In this document: positions 36,461-47,863 of the stretch, in pieces
Numbering within the stretch: the stretch's first letter is position 1
Layout: each line of letters begins with the position of its first letter
Assembly: GCF_008831285.2 (NCBI RefSeq)
Contig: NC_045148.1
Span: 19,027,002 to 19,091,001, forward strand
Length of the DNA: 64,000 nt
Direction of reading: 5' to 3'
Source of the DNA: Nymphaea colorata
Taxonomy: Eukaryota > Streptophyta > Magnoliopsida > Nymphaeales > Nymphaeaceae
Program-made: the position numbers and the translations under genes
The notes under the pieces: generated by a model
The model's input: only the letters and a program-made list of their open reading frames with translations
The model's database searches: none
Told to the model about the DNA's origin: nothing

Positions 36461-38266
36461 AGAACAAGAATCTAACTTTAGATTCATAGACAAGAATTCA
36501 GATCTTAACTAGATAAGTAGAAACCAAGGATCTGAAATATTGAAATCTAAAATCGTAAATATTAAATTATTTGAGATCTTAATTCTGAAGTGGTCAATCA
36601 CACCTTCAGTGTTTGCGTTGTACTCTTTGACTTTTGCAGCCATGAAAAAGGTCACACGCTACATAACCCTCAAAAAAAAAGGAAAAAGAAAAAGAAAAGC
36701 TGCAGCGTGTGACCGCCCAATGCTTTTGCTCTCAATCATAAATTGGAAAATCAATATTGTTTATCATTCCAAGATGAAGAGGACCCATTTGTTATCTGTC
36801 ATATATATATATATATCAAGTAAATGAACCAACAGCTTACACGTCTCTGTTTTTATTTCGCTGGCTGCATCATTTTTCAAAGCATAAAAAATTATATATA
36901 TGATTATACGAAACAAAGCTATGCATGCCAAAGGTAAGCCAGAATTTTTTTATAAAAGGAACCAGATTAAAGTTCTTAAATTTTTTTTTGACATGGGTCG
37001 AAATATCATTTTTCAAAATTTTAATAAAATTTTATAAAATTTAAATTTATTTTTTTAATGAAGAGTGCATAGGCATAGTGGCTACCCATATATTTTCAAT
37101 TAACTATCACTTTCTATCCATTTTGATGACCTTAGCCATCAAAATTTACGTTAAGAAAGGCTAAAAAGGAATGGACACCATTAGTCTTAGGTGGTCATCT
37201 ATAGAAATCATGAGATCCTGCCATCCTCACCTTTAGGATGAATTTGCTGCCCCAAGTAGAAAAAAAAAAAAAAAAGACAAAAGAAAAGGCACTAGGAGTG
37301 GATTGATTTTGAACCAATCATTTGAGTTCTATGCTATCTTTCTTTCTTCTCACGTCAAACCACTAATCAGCTTCATTACTAGCTGCTCATTTCACTCAAC
37401 CACGAAATCACGCCTTAAAAAAGCATAGTTTTGAGAAAATTTAGTTAAAAACCTGGTCTTCTAAATAATTTATATGAATTGTATGTATATAATTTGTGGT
37501 CTCGAGAGGCATAGCATAGCTGCATAATACTCAATAATAATGAAGTTAAAAGATATATTGAATGACTATCCAAATTTCAAGACAACCCTAAACCCTGAGA
37601 TCGGGGAAGAAGGTGCCTTTCGCTCTCGCATACCACCATGTATAATTTGAAAATGGATTGACAGGTTCCTTAGATCAAAATCCAACTTAGTTCTATTACT
37701 CAAAACCCAATTTGAATAATTCAAAATTCACCTGTTATCGGGTCAGACTTAATCTCGGTTAAATATCAATTGAAAATTTCAAATTCAATAATGAAAATGC
37801 ATAATAAATCCAAGTCCAATCAATAATGATCAAATTCAAACTTTCTTTACCAAACCAATTCAAAACGGGCACCAGCGGAATATACCCTTGGCACGAGCAA
37901 GCGATAGAAAGCTGGAGACAATGGAGGCCACATATGAAGGTGGAAGAAGATGATGCAGCTAGCGCCTTCTATTCAACTCCTTCACACTTGGAGGGAGGCC
38001 ACAGAGGCAAGCGGCCACACATGCTTTCGTGGGGGCAGGAGCCACCACACAGCACATCTGGTGACTCACAGCCTCAAACGTAGGCGCTCTCCAGGCCGCA
38101 CTCCCTCCCTCTTGAAAACGACGCCCTCTCCCTCCTTCCTACAAGCAGGAAGCCGCAGAAGCCACCGCCGCCCCCTCCTTCACCAACTCATTCACTTCAC
38201 TTCCACATGTGTTGGTAGCCGCTTTTCCTTTCTTTCATCTCCCTCTTCATCATCAATCTCGTGAGC

Positions 38267-39205
38267 ATGGACTCGTTAACGAGGCCATCCTGCCTGGTAA
38301 GGAGCAGCCTCCACCGTAGCCTCTTCTTCTCTTACAAGATGACGTCGCTGCGAGAAGTGAGAGCATCGGTTTCAGTACAAGAACCAGAGGCCCTACGTGC
38401 CTCGGCTCTGGACCTGCTAGTCACGAGACGGCAACAACAACCGTCTGCTGCCATCATCACCACCACCGTCGACAGTACTCCTCCCGGCCGCGTGACGGAC
38501 GATCCGAGCTTGAAGTCGACGTGGGCTCACCGTGCCTGGGTTGCATGTGGGTGCGCAAGCGTGCTCGCCACCCTCGCAAAGTCTGGGATAGCGGCTCATG
38601 GGGATGCCACGTGGGTGGAGTGCCTCCTCGCCGGCGGATTGGGCTACCTCGCCGCGGATCTCGGCTCCGGCGTCTACCACTGGGCCATCGACAACTACGG
38701 CGACGCCGGGACCCCATTCTTCGGGCCTCAGATCGAGGCCTTTCAGGGCCACCACCGGTGGCCCTGGACCATAACCAGGCGCGAGTTCGCCAACAACCTC
38801 CAAGCTCTAGCGCGGGCGACCGCCTTCTTGCTCCTGCCGGTGGACTTGCTGCCCGGGGAACCCGGGCTGCATGCGTTCGCCGGGACGTTCTTGGGGTGTC
38901 TGATGTTCAGCCAGCAGTTCCATGCGTGGTCGCACGGTACCAAGAGCCGGTTGCCGCCGGCCGTGGTCGCGCTGCAGGACGCCGGGCTGCTGGTGCCGCG
39001 CGCCATGCACATGGCACACCACCGGCCGCCTTACAACAACAATTACTGTATAGTGAGCGGCGTCTGGAACCGGCTGCTGGACGAGGCCAAGGTTTTTCAG
39101 GCGCTGGAGATGCTCGTGTTCTTCAGGTTCGGGGTGAGACCTAGGTGTTGGTCCGAGCCCACCCTCGAGTGGACCGAAGAAGTTGATGACCGTCTTCCTT
39201 CTTGA
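38267..39205 (+). CDS. FAD4: Fatty acid desaturase 4 (FAD4), plastid PG desaturase, intronless
   Basis: FAD4 introduces the trans-3 double bond into palmitate at sn-2 of phosphatidylglycerol in the chloroplast. The 312-aa product has a Ser/Arg-rich, hydroxylated N-terminus of about 80 residues consistent with a plastid transit peptide, then the TMEM189/Kua-type lipid desaturase domain with hydrophobic segments. The histidine clusters that should bind the di-iron centre are visible: HWAIDNYG (H138), QGHHRW (H162, H163), QFHAWSH (H219, H223) and HMAHHRPPY (H248, H251, H252). A single uninterrupted exon is usual for this family. The coding region is GC-rich against AT-rich flanks, and this GC-rich bias opens long antisense frames that are not genes. 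A GTG lies two codons before the chosen ATG and was ignored. AATAAA follows 90 bases after the stop. Confidence 0.95.
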   Translation: MDSLTRPSCLVRSSLHRSLFFSYKMTSLREVRASVSVQEPEALRASALDLLVTRRQQQPSAAIITTTVDSTPPGRVTDDPSLKSTWAHRAWVACGCASVLATLAKSGIAAHGDATWVECLLAGGLGYLAADLGSGVYHWAIDNYGDAGTPFFGPQIEAFQGHHRWPWTITRREFANNLQALARATAFLLLPVDLLPGEPGLHAFAGTFLGCLMFSQQFHAWSHGTKSRLPPAVVALQDAGLLVPRAMHMAHHRPPYNNNYCIVSGVWNRLLDEAKVFQALEMLVFFRFGVRPRCWSEPTLEWTEEVDDRLPS

Positions 39206-39294
39206 TTCAACTAACCTGAACGTCACGAGACAAGAGTTGTTATTATTTTTTTTTTGTGTCTAAAATTGGTCGACGTAATTGGCAAATTTATCCA

Positions 39295-39300
39295 AATAAA
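39295..39300 (+). terminator. FAD4 polyadenylation signal
   Basis: A canonical AATAAA occurs 90 bases after the FAD4 stop codon. Confidence 0.5.
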
Positions 39301-39599
39301 AGAATTGAAATGTTGACTCTGTCATATTAATTTATGTTAATATTTATTGTTATTGATTATATACGCGTGTGTTAATTTCAGTTGAACCAGGGAATTATGG
39401 CCCATGCATCGTCCATAAATGAGAGACTTAAGGCCCTCGAACTCTTTAGCTGTTTGCATAGTTGGTAAATTCATGGCTTGAGTGAAGTTTGAGTACCATA
39501 TAAGGGAGTAGACTCAGCGAGTCGACTAGATTAGGTCATAAATTTTTGTAGGCCATTTTTATCATGCCTTGGGTTAAAGACGCCACTAGATTGACTTTG

Positions 39600-39955
39600 A
39601 ATCAGATGTATTCTTTCCATATTTTTTTCTGATGTTCATATACTTAGAATCAAATGCAAGTCAATTCTAAATCTGAATCCAAAATTAGTTTTCACAATTT
39701 GATTCCAATCTGAATATGATATCTGAATTCATATCCTAATCTGAATCTTATACCGAATCAATCCATCTAACTTTCAAATTATAAGGGCATTGGATGTAGG
39801 ATATTTATTAAAACTAAATCTAAACCAAATCTGAGTTCGGTCAGATGTTATTTTTTAAATCCAAATCCAATTTAATTTCTTAATCAGATATTAATTTTGT
39901 TTTCATATTTGACTTTTTTTAGAGTGGTTTGATCAGATATATTGACATCCCTAAA
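39600..39955. repeat. Dispersed repeat family with CATCCCTA end, copy 2
   Basis: It is rich in AATCTGAATC/AAATCCAAATCC blocks, contains GGATGTAGGATATTTATT, and ends GACATCCCTA. The last 180 bases match the copy near 53890-54130 block by block, and the last 120 match the copy at 35560. Confidence 0.5.
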
Positions 39956-40296
39956 TTTAGTGCGCCGGCTTATAAGGTCAGTGACTAAGGGTTGAACAAT
40001 TATGCAGCCTTAAATCATAAGCCCCAAAAAAACTTTTAAGTTAAAGGCACCGATTAGAAAACCTTCATACCTTAAGTGGCAGCACTATATATAAATGAGT
40101 AAATTTTTTGAAGTATCAATGTGAAAATAAAGAGTTTTTATGGGGGCTAGCGTGGGGCACCTGCCCACACTGGCCTATACATAGCTCCACCACAAAGAAG
40201 CCACATGCACGCACACACACACATATATATAAAAGAAATATTTCTTAGTGTTATCATTGTAATGGGTCTGTTTTACCTCGCTAAATTCTGCATGGG

Positions 40297-40720
40297 CACT
40301 ACAATATAAATACTTCTATTATCGATGGCCAAAGAAGCCGGCAAAGGTAGTTCAGGCGTCGCTAAATCTTTTACTGACATTTCCTTCAAACATTGGTAAA
40401 AATTTCCGTCAACTGAAAACTTTCATCGACATTTTCACTCTATGCATCAGTGTACATCTTGTTCATAGACGCGTGCCGAACGTCTATATCTTTATCGACG
40501 GCCACTGCCTGACCGTCCGTGAATGTAACAAAGAGATAACTTTCAGTGACATGTTATCGCTGGCCATCAATGAAGGTTTGCTTTTATCGACGGCCAAAAT
40601 CCATCAGAGAAAGTGGACTCTCATTTGGTGAAGGTTAATCTTCACCGACGTCCTGAGGCAGACCTTGATCAGAGTTGACCTTCGCCGACGGTCCTCCAGC
40701 CGCACGTCGGTGATGACATG
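40297..40720. mobile_element. CACTA-type DNA transposon end with subterminal repeats
   Basis: The segment begins CACTACAATATAAA, the terminal form of CACTA/EnSpm elements. Repeated copies of a short motif follow: TATCGATGGCC, TATCGACGGCC (twice) and TATCGCTGGCC, plus looser CACCGACG/CGCCGACGG variants. Such motif arrays are where CACTA transposases bind. No transposase frame and no matching opposite end (GTAGTG) were seen, so this is a truncated or decayed end. Confidence 0.65.
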
Positions 40721-41997
40721 AAATATCTAAATGATGAAATCCTATGCCTAATGTGTCGTGGGCATAGAAAAATCATATTATTCGTTGGCATGCGAGGAGG
40801 GTCTTTTGATGTTCCTCTCTACAAAGGAGGATCTATTTCTTTTTTAAATCTCTATGTAACAAAATCTAAATAAAAATTTTGATAAATCATATTTATTTCT
40901 TGTCACAATTTCAAAAGTATAATTCCGTCATTTTCATGAAAAATTACTGGCTTTGCTCCTACGTAAAATCGTAATGATCGTAATGTTAGCAGTTCCACAA
41001 CAATGAAATTATGTTGGGATCTTTGAGAAGACATCAAGCATTTATCATTGACATTTTAGTGTGGTGGAACAGACATTATGTTACAAGCTGTCTGTTTTCA
41101 TGTTCATGGAATGACAACTACATTTATAAATCTAAGAATGACATTGTGTTGAAAGTTGTGGTCTGTGTGTTTTGGGGAGTCAGTGGTAGGGCTAGAAATT
41201 TGTGGCTAAAGGGTATAAACAATTTAACTTTTAATCTTTAGCGGACACTTATATGCAAACAAAAGGGGATGTAAATAGTAGAGTTACTGTGTGACTGGTG
41301 TCGGCCAATGATTATATGCACACATAGACATGTGCATATAATCAGAGGTACGAGGTACGTGGCATGCACAGTCGATATGATTTGAGATCACTAAGAATCT
41401 TAAATCCGATGAACTTTAAATTAGACTTCAAATTTGGCACATATTGAGGATCATAAATTCTCTTGTTTTTTTCAAATTTGAAATCGAGGATTTGTTTACT
41501 ATGTAGATCTACATAGGTGAGATATTTTTTTAAATAAATTGAAGTGATTTTTCTTTTTTAAAAATAGTAGCTCGTATGACTTGAATCGGTTGAAATGAGG
41601 AACCGTTTGAACAAAGTCAAAATTTTTCGATCATCTCAAACCCAGTTCCAATTATTTAAATGGCACCAACGCGAATAAAATTTGAAGCTATTTCTGATTA
41701 AGACAGTCTATGCTCCTAAATTGGAGGCGGTGCTTTACATGAGCATTGGGGGGACCCTATCTCAAAAGAGGGCAACAGATCCTCTCTCTATATCTGCTAT
41801 GGCTTCCCTTCTGGCAAACATTCACAGGATCGTTTCCTATGGGCTCTATGGAGATATCCTTCGCTCTTAAACCTTGAGCCAGACGACCCACCCTCTGATC
41901 CGGCGTAATTGTTGTGGGTGGCGTGCCACAGCAAAGGGGAGAGAGAGCGAGCGTGTCGTGCTTCTGGTTAGTTGGGGAGTTTCTCCTTCGGAGGAGA

Positions 41998-44900
41998 ATG
42001 GCGCAGGCGGTGGAGGAATGGTACAAGCAGATGCCCATAATCACCCGCTCTTACCTTACTGCCGCCGTTGTCACCACCGTCGGCTGCTCTCTTGAGGTAC
42101 ACACCGTCCATCCTCGGTCTCTGCTACTCCTATTCTTGTTGACTTGTTATGGATCGGGGGAATCTTTCTTTCTCGATTGTTCTTCTTTTTGGGTTGATTT
42201 GGGGACCGTGTGTTTTGGTTTGGTTCAGATCATAACTCCGTACAATTTGTACCTCAACCCCAGCCGGATCGTCAAGCAATATGAATTTTGGCGCCTCATC
42301 ACAAATTTCTTGTACTTCCGGAAGATGGGTAATTCCGATCCTTCTTTTGTTAGTCAAGAATTTTAGGGTTTATGTTTTCTTGGCCTGAAGGTTGAATTTC
42401 TTGGATAGCAACGGTATTTCTTTCGTCAATTTGCAATTATTGGGGGCATGCAATTTTTTTTTGTTGTTGCTGGGGCATTTCTTTTTCGCTTGTTTCAGAC
42501 TTCTTTTTGGTTCTTTTTTTCTCACGTAATTTTTTCATGCATAGTGGATTTTCTTTTCAGTTCTTTCAAATGGGATGAATTCTTCTGTAGTTTTCTCTCG
42601 TTTTGGTTTGTGAGGAACTCCAGGTACTTTGGTTCCAGCTTTCTATTTGTATAAACAACGCATGATTGTCCCTTGTATGCTTAATATGCTTAATGGGGGA
42701 TAATTCAGGAGAATTGTTATCTTTTCTTGCTCTTGTCATTGTTTTTATTAAGTTCACCAAGTCCTCGTTTCTAGGTCATTTCTTGAGCGTTGGTCATCAT
42801 CATACAGGTCGCTTTTTTCTCTTTTAGGAGAAGTGAAACTGGAAATGCGGTCGTACTAAAGTATATAGAGCTTTAGCTCGTTGTTCCCTTTCTATTGCAT
42901 GTATTGAGGCCGTTTTCTTAATTTTTTGAACATACTGAACCAAGTATTGTTTGCTGCAGACCTGGATTTCCTTTTCCACATGTTTTTCCTTGCTCGATAT
43001 TCCAAGCTCCTTGAAGAGAATTCATTCAGAGGACGAACTGCCGATTTCTTTTACATGCTGTTGTTTGGAGCATCTGTCCTGACGGGGATTGTACTTGTTG
43101 GTGGCATGATACCTTATGTGTCCGAATCTTTTGCTAGAATCTTCTTCCTCAGCAACTCCTTGACGTTTATGATGGTTTGATTTTCTTTTTAACCATTGTC
43201 TATTTTTTCTTAATGCCCACCAATTCCATGGTTATGTAACAAGTTCCTTAACAACCATGTTGTTGCCATTTTGATTGTTTGAGATGATATTAAATTCATT
43301 CACCAAATTTTGCCTTCCAGGTGTATGTCTGGAGTAAGAGGAATCCATTTATTCACATGAGTTTCTTGGGCCTTTTTACATTTACAGCTGCTTATCTACC
43401 TTGGGTGAGTCCTGCTTTGTTAATCAGAATACAGTTATGAATTTTAACATGACTACCTAGTTGTCAATGAAATTTGTCAATCACATATGGACAAAGTTCT
43501 TTACATGGGAATCTGAGTTCAAGATATGGACTTTTGGTTTTCTTTTTACTGATATTTTCATTAGTGAAACATCATTCTGGCGACTGCATGAATTAAAATA
43601 TGCTAATTCCGCATCTAAACCTAGACTGAAGGCACCATTATTTGATTTTTTATTGCATCAAATTTTCATGTTCGTGGGTGCATTAACTTACTGCTTAGTA
43701 CCTGCCAACTGGTGCCCATTTAACTAATGTGCTATCGTTTATGTTTGGATGAATATTCGTTGTGTGTTGTCTGAAGGTCTTTAATGTGCATAGTGACAGA
43801 TCTGAAACATAAAAAGTATCCTGCCTCTAGAGTAGTGGCATATGCCGTGGAGTGCTTGATCTGTGGCTTTGATGTAAATATTAGAATGATTTGCATTACT
43901 TCTCTGCCTCAAAGTGTACATGATTTCTATCTCACTGACACTTATATTCTAGCATTGTTTGAGCCTGTAGCATTAATTTCATCCAGCGGTTGCTCAATTC
44001 ATTTTTTAAGAAAAGTTAATGAATAATTGGTCAATTATTATGTGAAATGTCATTATATCACTCCAAAGAGAAATGACACCTTGGTCTTAAGCATTTAACA
44101 ACCAGGGTAATCTCCGGTGCAGGTGCCCCTTCAAGTTTTCTGATCAAGTACCACAGTATCCAGATCCAGTTTATCATCCTCACAGGAAAACTGGAGATGC
44201 TTAAAGCTTCCATATCTTGGGGATTAAATCCATAAATATTGTTTCTGAGAGAAATATGATGGTTTGATTTTCCTTTTTGTAGTTACTGATACTCTTTGTC
44301 AGTGCTCATAAACTTCAAGTTCGGGGACTGTACAAGCTGATGCTTGAGTCAATAATTGAAACCCAACTTAGAGGATTTAAATATACAGCAGCTCTAGGAA
44401 AGATCTGCGTTTCAAGGTCTCAAATGTACATAGGACTATGGATGGTGCCATTTTAAACACAACAGCACTAGAACGTTCATATTTCATACCATGAAATGAT
44501 GGACTGGCAGATGTATCTATTGGTGAACATCATGAACAAACCTGATATGAACTGCAAGTGTAGTGTCATTAGGACGTCTGAGTCATCGACTGAATTTTTA
44601 TTTTGAAATGGTTAGGTAAACTTTGAGCAAATTGATTGCTCTTGATATCTTCCCTGTTAACTCAAACCACTTGTAGTATAATATATTTTTAAAAGGCCTG
44701 CAAAGATTGGCATCAGAGCTGGCCCAAGAAAAAATTGTACAGGTGAATATCTGTTGGCTTGAGTTTGATGAGGCATCATGGATTTTATACTGCAAAATTG
44801 CCATCAAACTTAAGTCAGCGGATCACTGTGGATGTCCCGGACCAGTGTACTGGGTGTACACATAAAGTTTTCAGTAGAAAATAGATTTATGATAATATGC

Positions 44901-45618
44901 TTTTTTCAGTACAAAATAGATTTATGATAATACGCTTTCTTTGAAATATGCACCTTTTGAATCAGATGTTTTTCCTCTTCTTTGTTTGTGATCAATTTCC
45001 ACTATCTGTCAGATATGATTCTGTTTTCAACCATATGCTTTTCTAATGAATTGTTGTTCATTGGTACTCTCTGACTTTTTGTCTGCAATCTGCCTCTCTG
45101 GCAACAATAGGAATTTCAAAAAACTATATCGTTATGGAATCAGTGCATTTACTACAGTGATCTTAATAATTACTCACCTGTGCAGGTTCTTCTTGGCTTT
45201 TCTATACTTGTGGGGAGCAGTCCGTGGATCGATCTTCTGGTATGCACCTTAACATGACTCGTTTGCTTCCTGCTTTAGCACTATGACTTTTCTGATGCTC
45301 CGGCCTAATCTTACGACACACAAAGTTTGGCAAATCTGCTCGATCTCCTGTACTTGGACCAATTCTGATCTACAATATTGTGATAGCAAAGATTATACAA
45401 GAACGTGTACTGAAATTTGAAAATATTTGGTCGCACAGGGTATGGTGGCTGGACATGCTTATTACTTCTTAGAAGATGTATACCCTCGGATGACTGGCCG
45501 ACGGCCACTACGTACTCCAGCTATCATTAAATCACTTTTTGCTGATGAGAATGTGGTTGTTGCACGGCCTGGAAATGCAAGATTTGGTGCACCTATTCCA
45601 GAAAATCAAGAAGATTAA
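41998..45618 (+). CDS. DER2: Derlin-2 (ER-associated degradation), 6 exons
   Basis: Derlins are catalytically dead rhomboid-fold proteins that help move misfolded proteins out of the ER membrane towards the CDC48/p97 and ubiquitin machinery. Exons: 41998-42096, 42229-42328, 42960-43174, 43321-43404, 45186-45239, 45439-45618, giving 243 aa, the usual Derlin length. The start, [19 protein letters not shown], is the conserved cytosolic N-terminus. [11 protein letters not shown] carries the conserved WR pair, and [12 protein letters not shown] gives the GxxxG-type spacing. The [19 protein letters not shown] loop and [15 protein letters not shown] segment are near invariant in plant DER2. The C-terminus is cytosolic. 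Intron 4 is 1.8 kb and contains a 36-bp tandem repeat. The gene converges on TOM1. DER2 rather than DER1 is judged from recalled similarity. Confidence 0.95.
44868..44939. repeat. 36-bp tandem duplication in Derlin intron 4
   Basis: TTTCAGTAGAAAATAG...GATAATATGC is followed 36 bases later by a near-identical copy, TTTCAGTACAAAATAG...GATAATACGC. It is intronic with no coding meaning. Confidence 0.8.
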
Positions 45619-45890
45619 TGCACTGATTATTCAGGAGCATGTGTATGCCATCATTGGATGGTGGTGGGCACTACCAGTATTCTTTTCCGTAGACAGGGGG
45701 CAACATTTACTCGAGAGGCGCAATTTGCAGAAGGTGCTAGTTGTTTGTCACAGTTAATGTAGTCGGTTTGGAATATTTGCGAGGTTTTGAGGCGTACAGC
45801 CTTTCAGATTGGATACATCAATGACATGTTCTTAGTACCGTGTATACAACTCCCTACTGAATTCTCTTCTTTTTGGGTGTAAAGTATGTC

Positions 45891-45896
45891 AATAAA
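45891..45896 (+). terminator. Derlin polyadenylation signal
   Basis: A canonical AATAAA occurs about 270 bases after the Derlin stop codon, a plausible plant 3' UTR length. Confidence 0.5.
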
Positions 45897-46289
45897 GATG
45901 CAGTTTGAGGGCTGTTTCCATTTTCAGTCATAGCATCTTTCTGTCAAACATGACTGTATTCACATGTTAAACGCGGATAAACACTCCTTATATTCGGCCT
46001 GAAAATGTGTACCGGGCTGGCTGCCTTGGGTTGGTTTTATGGGTTTCGATAAGGTTTTTTTTAATATTACAACTAATATATATTATTAAGAATAAATATA
46101 TTAGCAATGCAAGCATTTGGAGGGACATGCTTTAATTTTGTAAAAACGAAAGATGACAGAAACCAATAAAATGATTACTTATTCTGGGAAAGGATGAAAT
46201 CGCAGTGCTGCTTTTCGAAGCGTTTTCATGTAGGGAAGTTACTCCCTCAGAACAAAGAAACGGTTGTAAGTTACAAAATCAGAATATGT

Positions 46290-46650
46290 TATAAAATGTG
46301 GATACTTCTACTCAGGTTGCAGACTTTCGTTATGTTTTGGGCATCTTTCTTTGAATTCGCATCGACCATGAGAGAGAAAGAGAGTTGAACTGTCTCAAAA
46401 AAGCATCTAGATGCCTCCAGCAGTTCAGATGACGCTGTTTTCCTCTATAGTTAGTCACTTGTTCGAAAGACAATCTCCATCCATCGGCCTTCCAACCAAT
46501 TTGCCACAGTTTCTATTCCATGGCCTTTAATGGCATCTGCTTATCAAGTTGTCCGTACAGCCTTGCTGCTATCCGGTCTCCAAACAGATTGTAGCCCTCC
46601 CATATGACTATGAAACTTTTGAAAACAAAATAGGTGTCAATTACCCAAAA
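46290..46650 (-). pseudogene. Duplicated segment, copy A (possible gene fragment)
   Basis: This segment aligns along its length with 46955-47370: ACTCAGGTTGCAGAC, GATGCCTC, CTTCCAACCAATT, ATCAAGTTGT and GCTGCTATCC occur in the same order. On the minus strand one frame reads protein-like (YNLFGDRIAARLYGQLDKQM) before a TAG, then continues in frame. That suggests a decayed coding fragment, but I do not recognise the family. Strand is inferred from this frame only. Confidence 0.4.
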
Positions 46651-46954
46651 TCAAAAGTAGCTGTTTTGAAGTCTCAATTTCACATTTACATGAGCTGCAT
46701 CTGTCAGCAAGAAGAATACCAAAATTTTGGAGTACCAGGCCTCCCCTACCTACACTTAAAAGGCTTTGCTCGTAAGCAGGAGTGTTAGTTGTGACAAGCT
46801 CCCTGGATGCCAAAGCTTTCCCAATCCTATAGAATTTCCAGACTTGATAACTGTCCTGAGATCTAATGTTCCTCCAAATTGTTTATTGTGTTAGATTTAG
46901 GCTATCGTAGATCAGAATCTACCATTGGTAAAAGATAAGAATCTACTAATAAAA

Positions 46955-47045
46955 TCTGGACCTCTTCAACTCAGGTTGCAGACCATCACCTTGTCCTAGC
47001 ATCTTTGTTTTCTGAATTTGGATGCCCCATGAGATACAGAGACAG

Positions 47046-47097
<52 letters not shown>

Positions 47098-47525
47098 GAA
47101 CTTGTAGAAAATGCATCCAGATGCCTCTCACAGTCAGATAAGGCTGTTTTTCTTCACAGGACTGTTGGTTGAGACACTTGTTCAGAGAGCAAGAAGCTCC
47201 ACCCATCATCCTTCCAACCAATTCTATCGCACTTTCTATTTCATGTCCTTAATTAGCATTGCATCTGCATATCAAGTTGTTTATCCTCTCGCTGCTATCC
47301 AGTCTTTTAAGCAGACCGTAGCTCCCCGCAATAACAATGATATATTTGAAAAGAAAACCTGTGTAAATTATCATTGTTCATAAATAGAACCCTTTCGGGA
47401 TGCAGTTGAGATCCTTGCCAAGAGTATGCATGGTTTCTATTGACTTGAAAAGCTTGCTTTGTATCAACCTCTGACCATTTATCATTAAACACAAAAAACT
47501 CAGCAGAGCTATGCACGAATTCCAA
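46955..47525 (-). pseudogene. Duplicated segment, copy B, with adjoining 72-codon frame
   Basis: This is the second copy of the segment at 46290-46650, interrupted by CA/GA microsatellites (47046-47095). Its minus-strand frame is broken by stops and shifts. Immediately 5' of it, 47525-47307 is an open 72-codon frame with protein-like composition (WSEVDTKQAF, NRNHAYSWQG, RFSFQIYHCY). Together they look like the remains of one gene, duplicated in its 3' part. The family is not recognised; an exon of an unknown small gene is the alternative. Confidence 0.35.
47046..47095. repeat. CA / GA compound microsatellite
   Basis: A short CA run continues into about 17 GA units. It is present in copy B of the local duplication; copy A has only a short GA-rich piece (GAGAGAGAAAGAGAG), so the array probably expanded after duplication. 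Confidence 0.85.
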
Positions 47526-47863
47526 TCAATGAATTGCGGCCACTACATTTTTTTCTTCATTCGTACACACATCCAAGAGAAAGAAAGAGATGGCTTGGAA
47601 AAAAAAAACAAAAGAAACAAAAGCAGAATAGTGAAGGCCAACCCAGAACACAAGACACCAGCGACTTTGGTTCAAGTTCAGCTTTCTTTAGCACCAAGGA
47701 TGTCAAAAGGCTGATCCCACAAAATCCCAAAATGTACCTCTACAAGATTGCTCTCTTTGATCAGCTTCTCTTGGATGCAGGGTCAGCCATGGATTCCATT
47801 CGACATGATGCTTACTTTGATTTCATATAGAATCCAGCTCGGAAGATTTTAAGATTTGAATAT

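Larger units (their letters stand above)
33500..38266. other. Repeat-rich region upstream of two divergent genes
   Basis: This 4.8-kb interval separates the divergent hydrolase-like gene and FAD4. It holds a perfect 30-bp tandem duplication, two related MITE-like elements (about 34955-35165 and 36219-36460), a dispersed repeat copy (about 35560-35690) and poly-purine runs. The final 300 bases, GC- and CT-rich, are the FAD4 leader. No separate gene was found. Confidence 0.6.
39206..41997. other. Repeat-rich interval between FAD4 and Derlin
   Basis: It holds the FAD4 3' UTR, a copy of the CATCCCTA-ended dispersed repeat (about 39600-39955), a CACTA-type transposon end (40297 to about 40720) and the Derlin promoter and leader (from about 41700). 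No gene was found. Confidence 0.6.
45619..47863. other. Intergenic region between Derlin and TOM1, with a segmental duplication
   Basis: It contains the Derlin 3' UTR, a short TA-rich repeat piece (about 45995-46110), two related copies of a segment of about 400 bp, CA/GA microsatellites, and the TOM1 3' UTR. No intact gene was found. Confidence 0.6.

Noticed and set aside
37826-38264. Open frames just upstream of FAD4
   Set aside because: The sequence is a CT- and GC-rich leader with low-complexity translations and no family resemblance.
38417-39226. Long antisense open frames across FAD4
   Set aside because: They overlap a well-supported GC-rich gene. The strong third-position GC bias opens the other frames, and their compositions (Arg/Gly/Pro-rich) are typical shadows.
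43461-44026. Open frames within Derlin intron 4
   Set aside because: They have no coding-like composition, and the flanking exons splice precisely to the conserved Derlin sequence.
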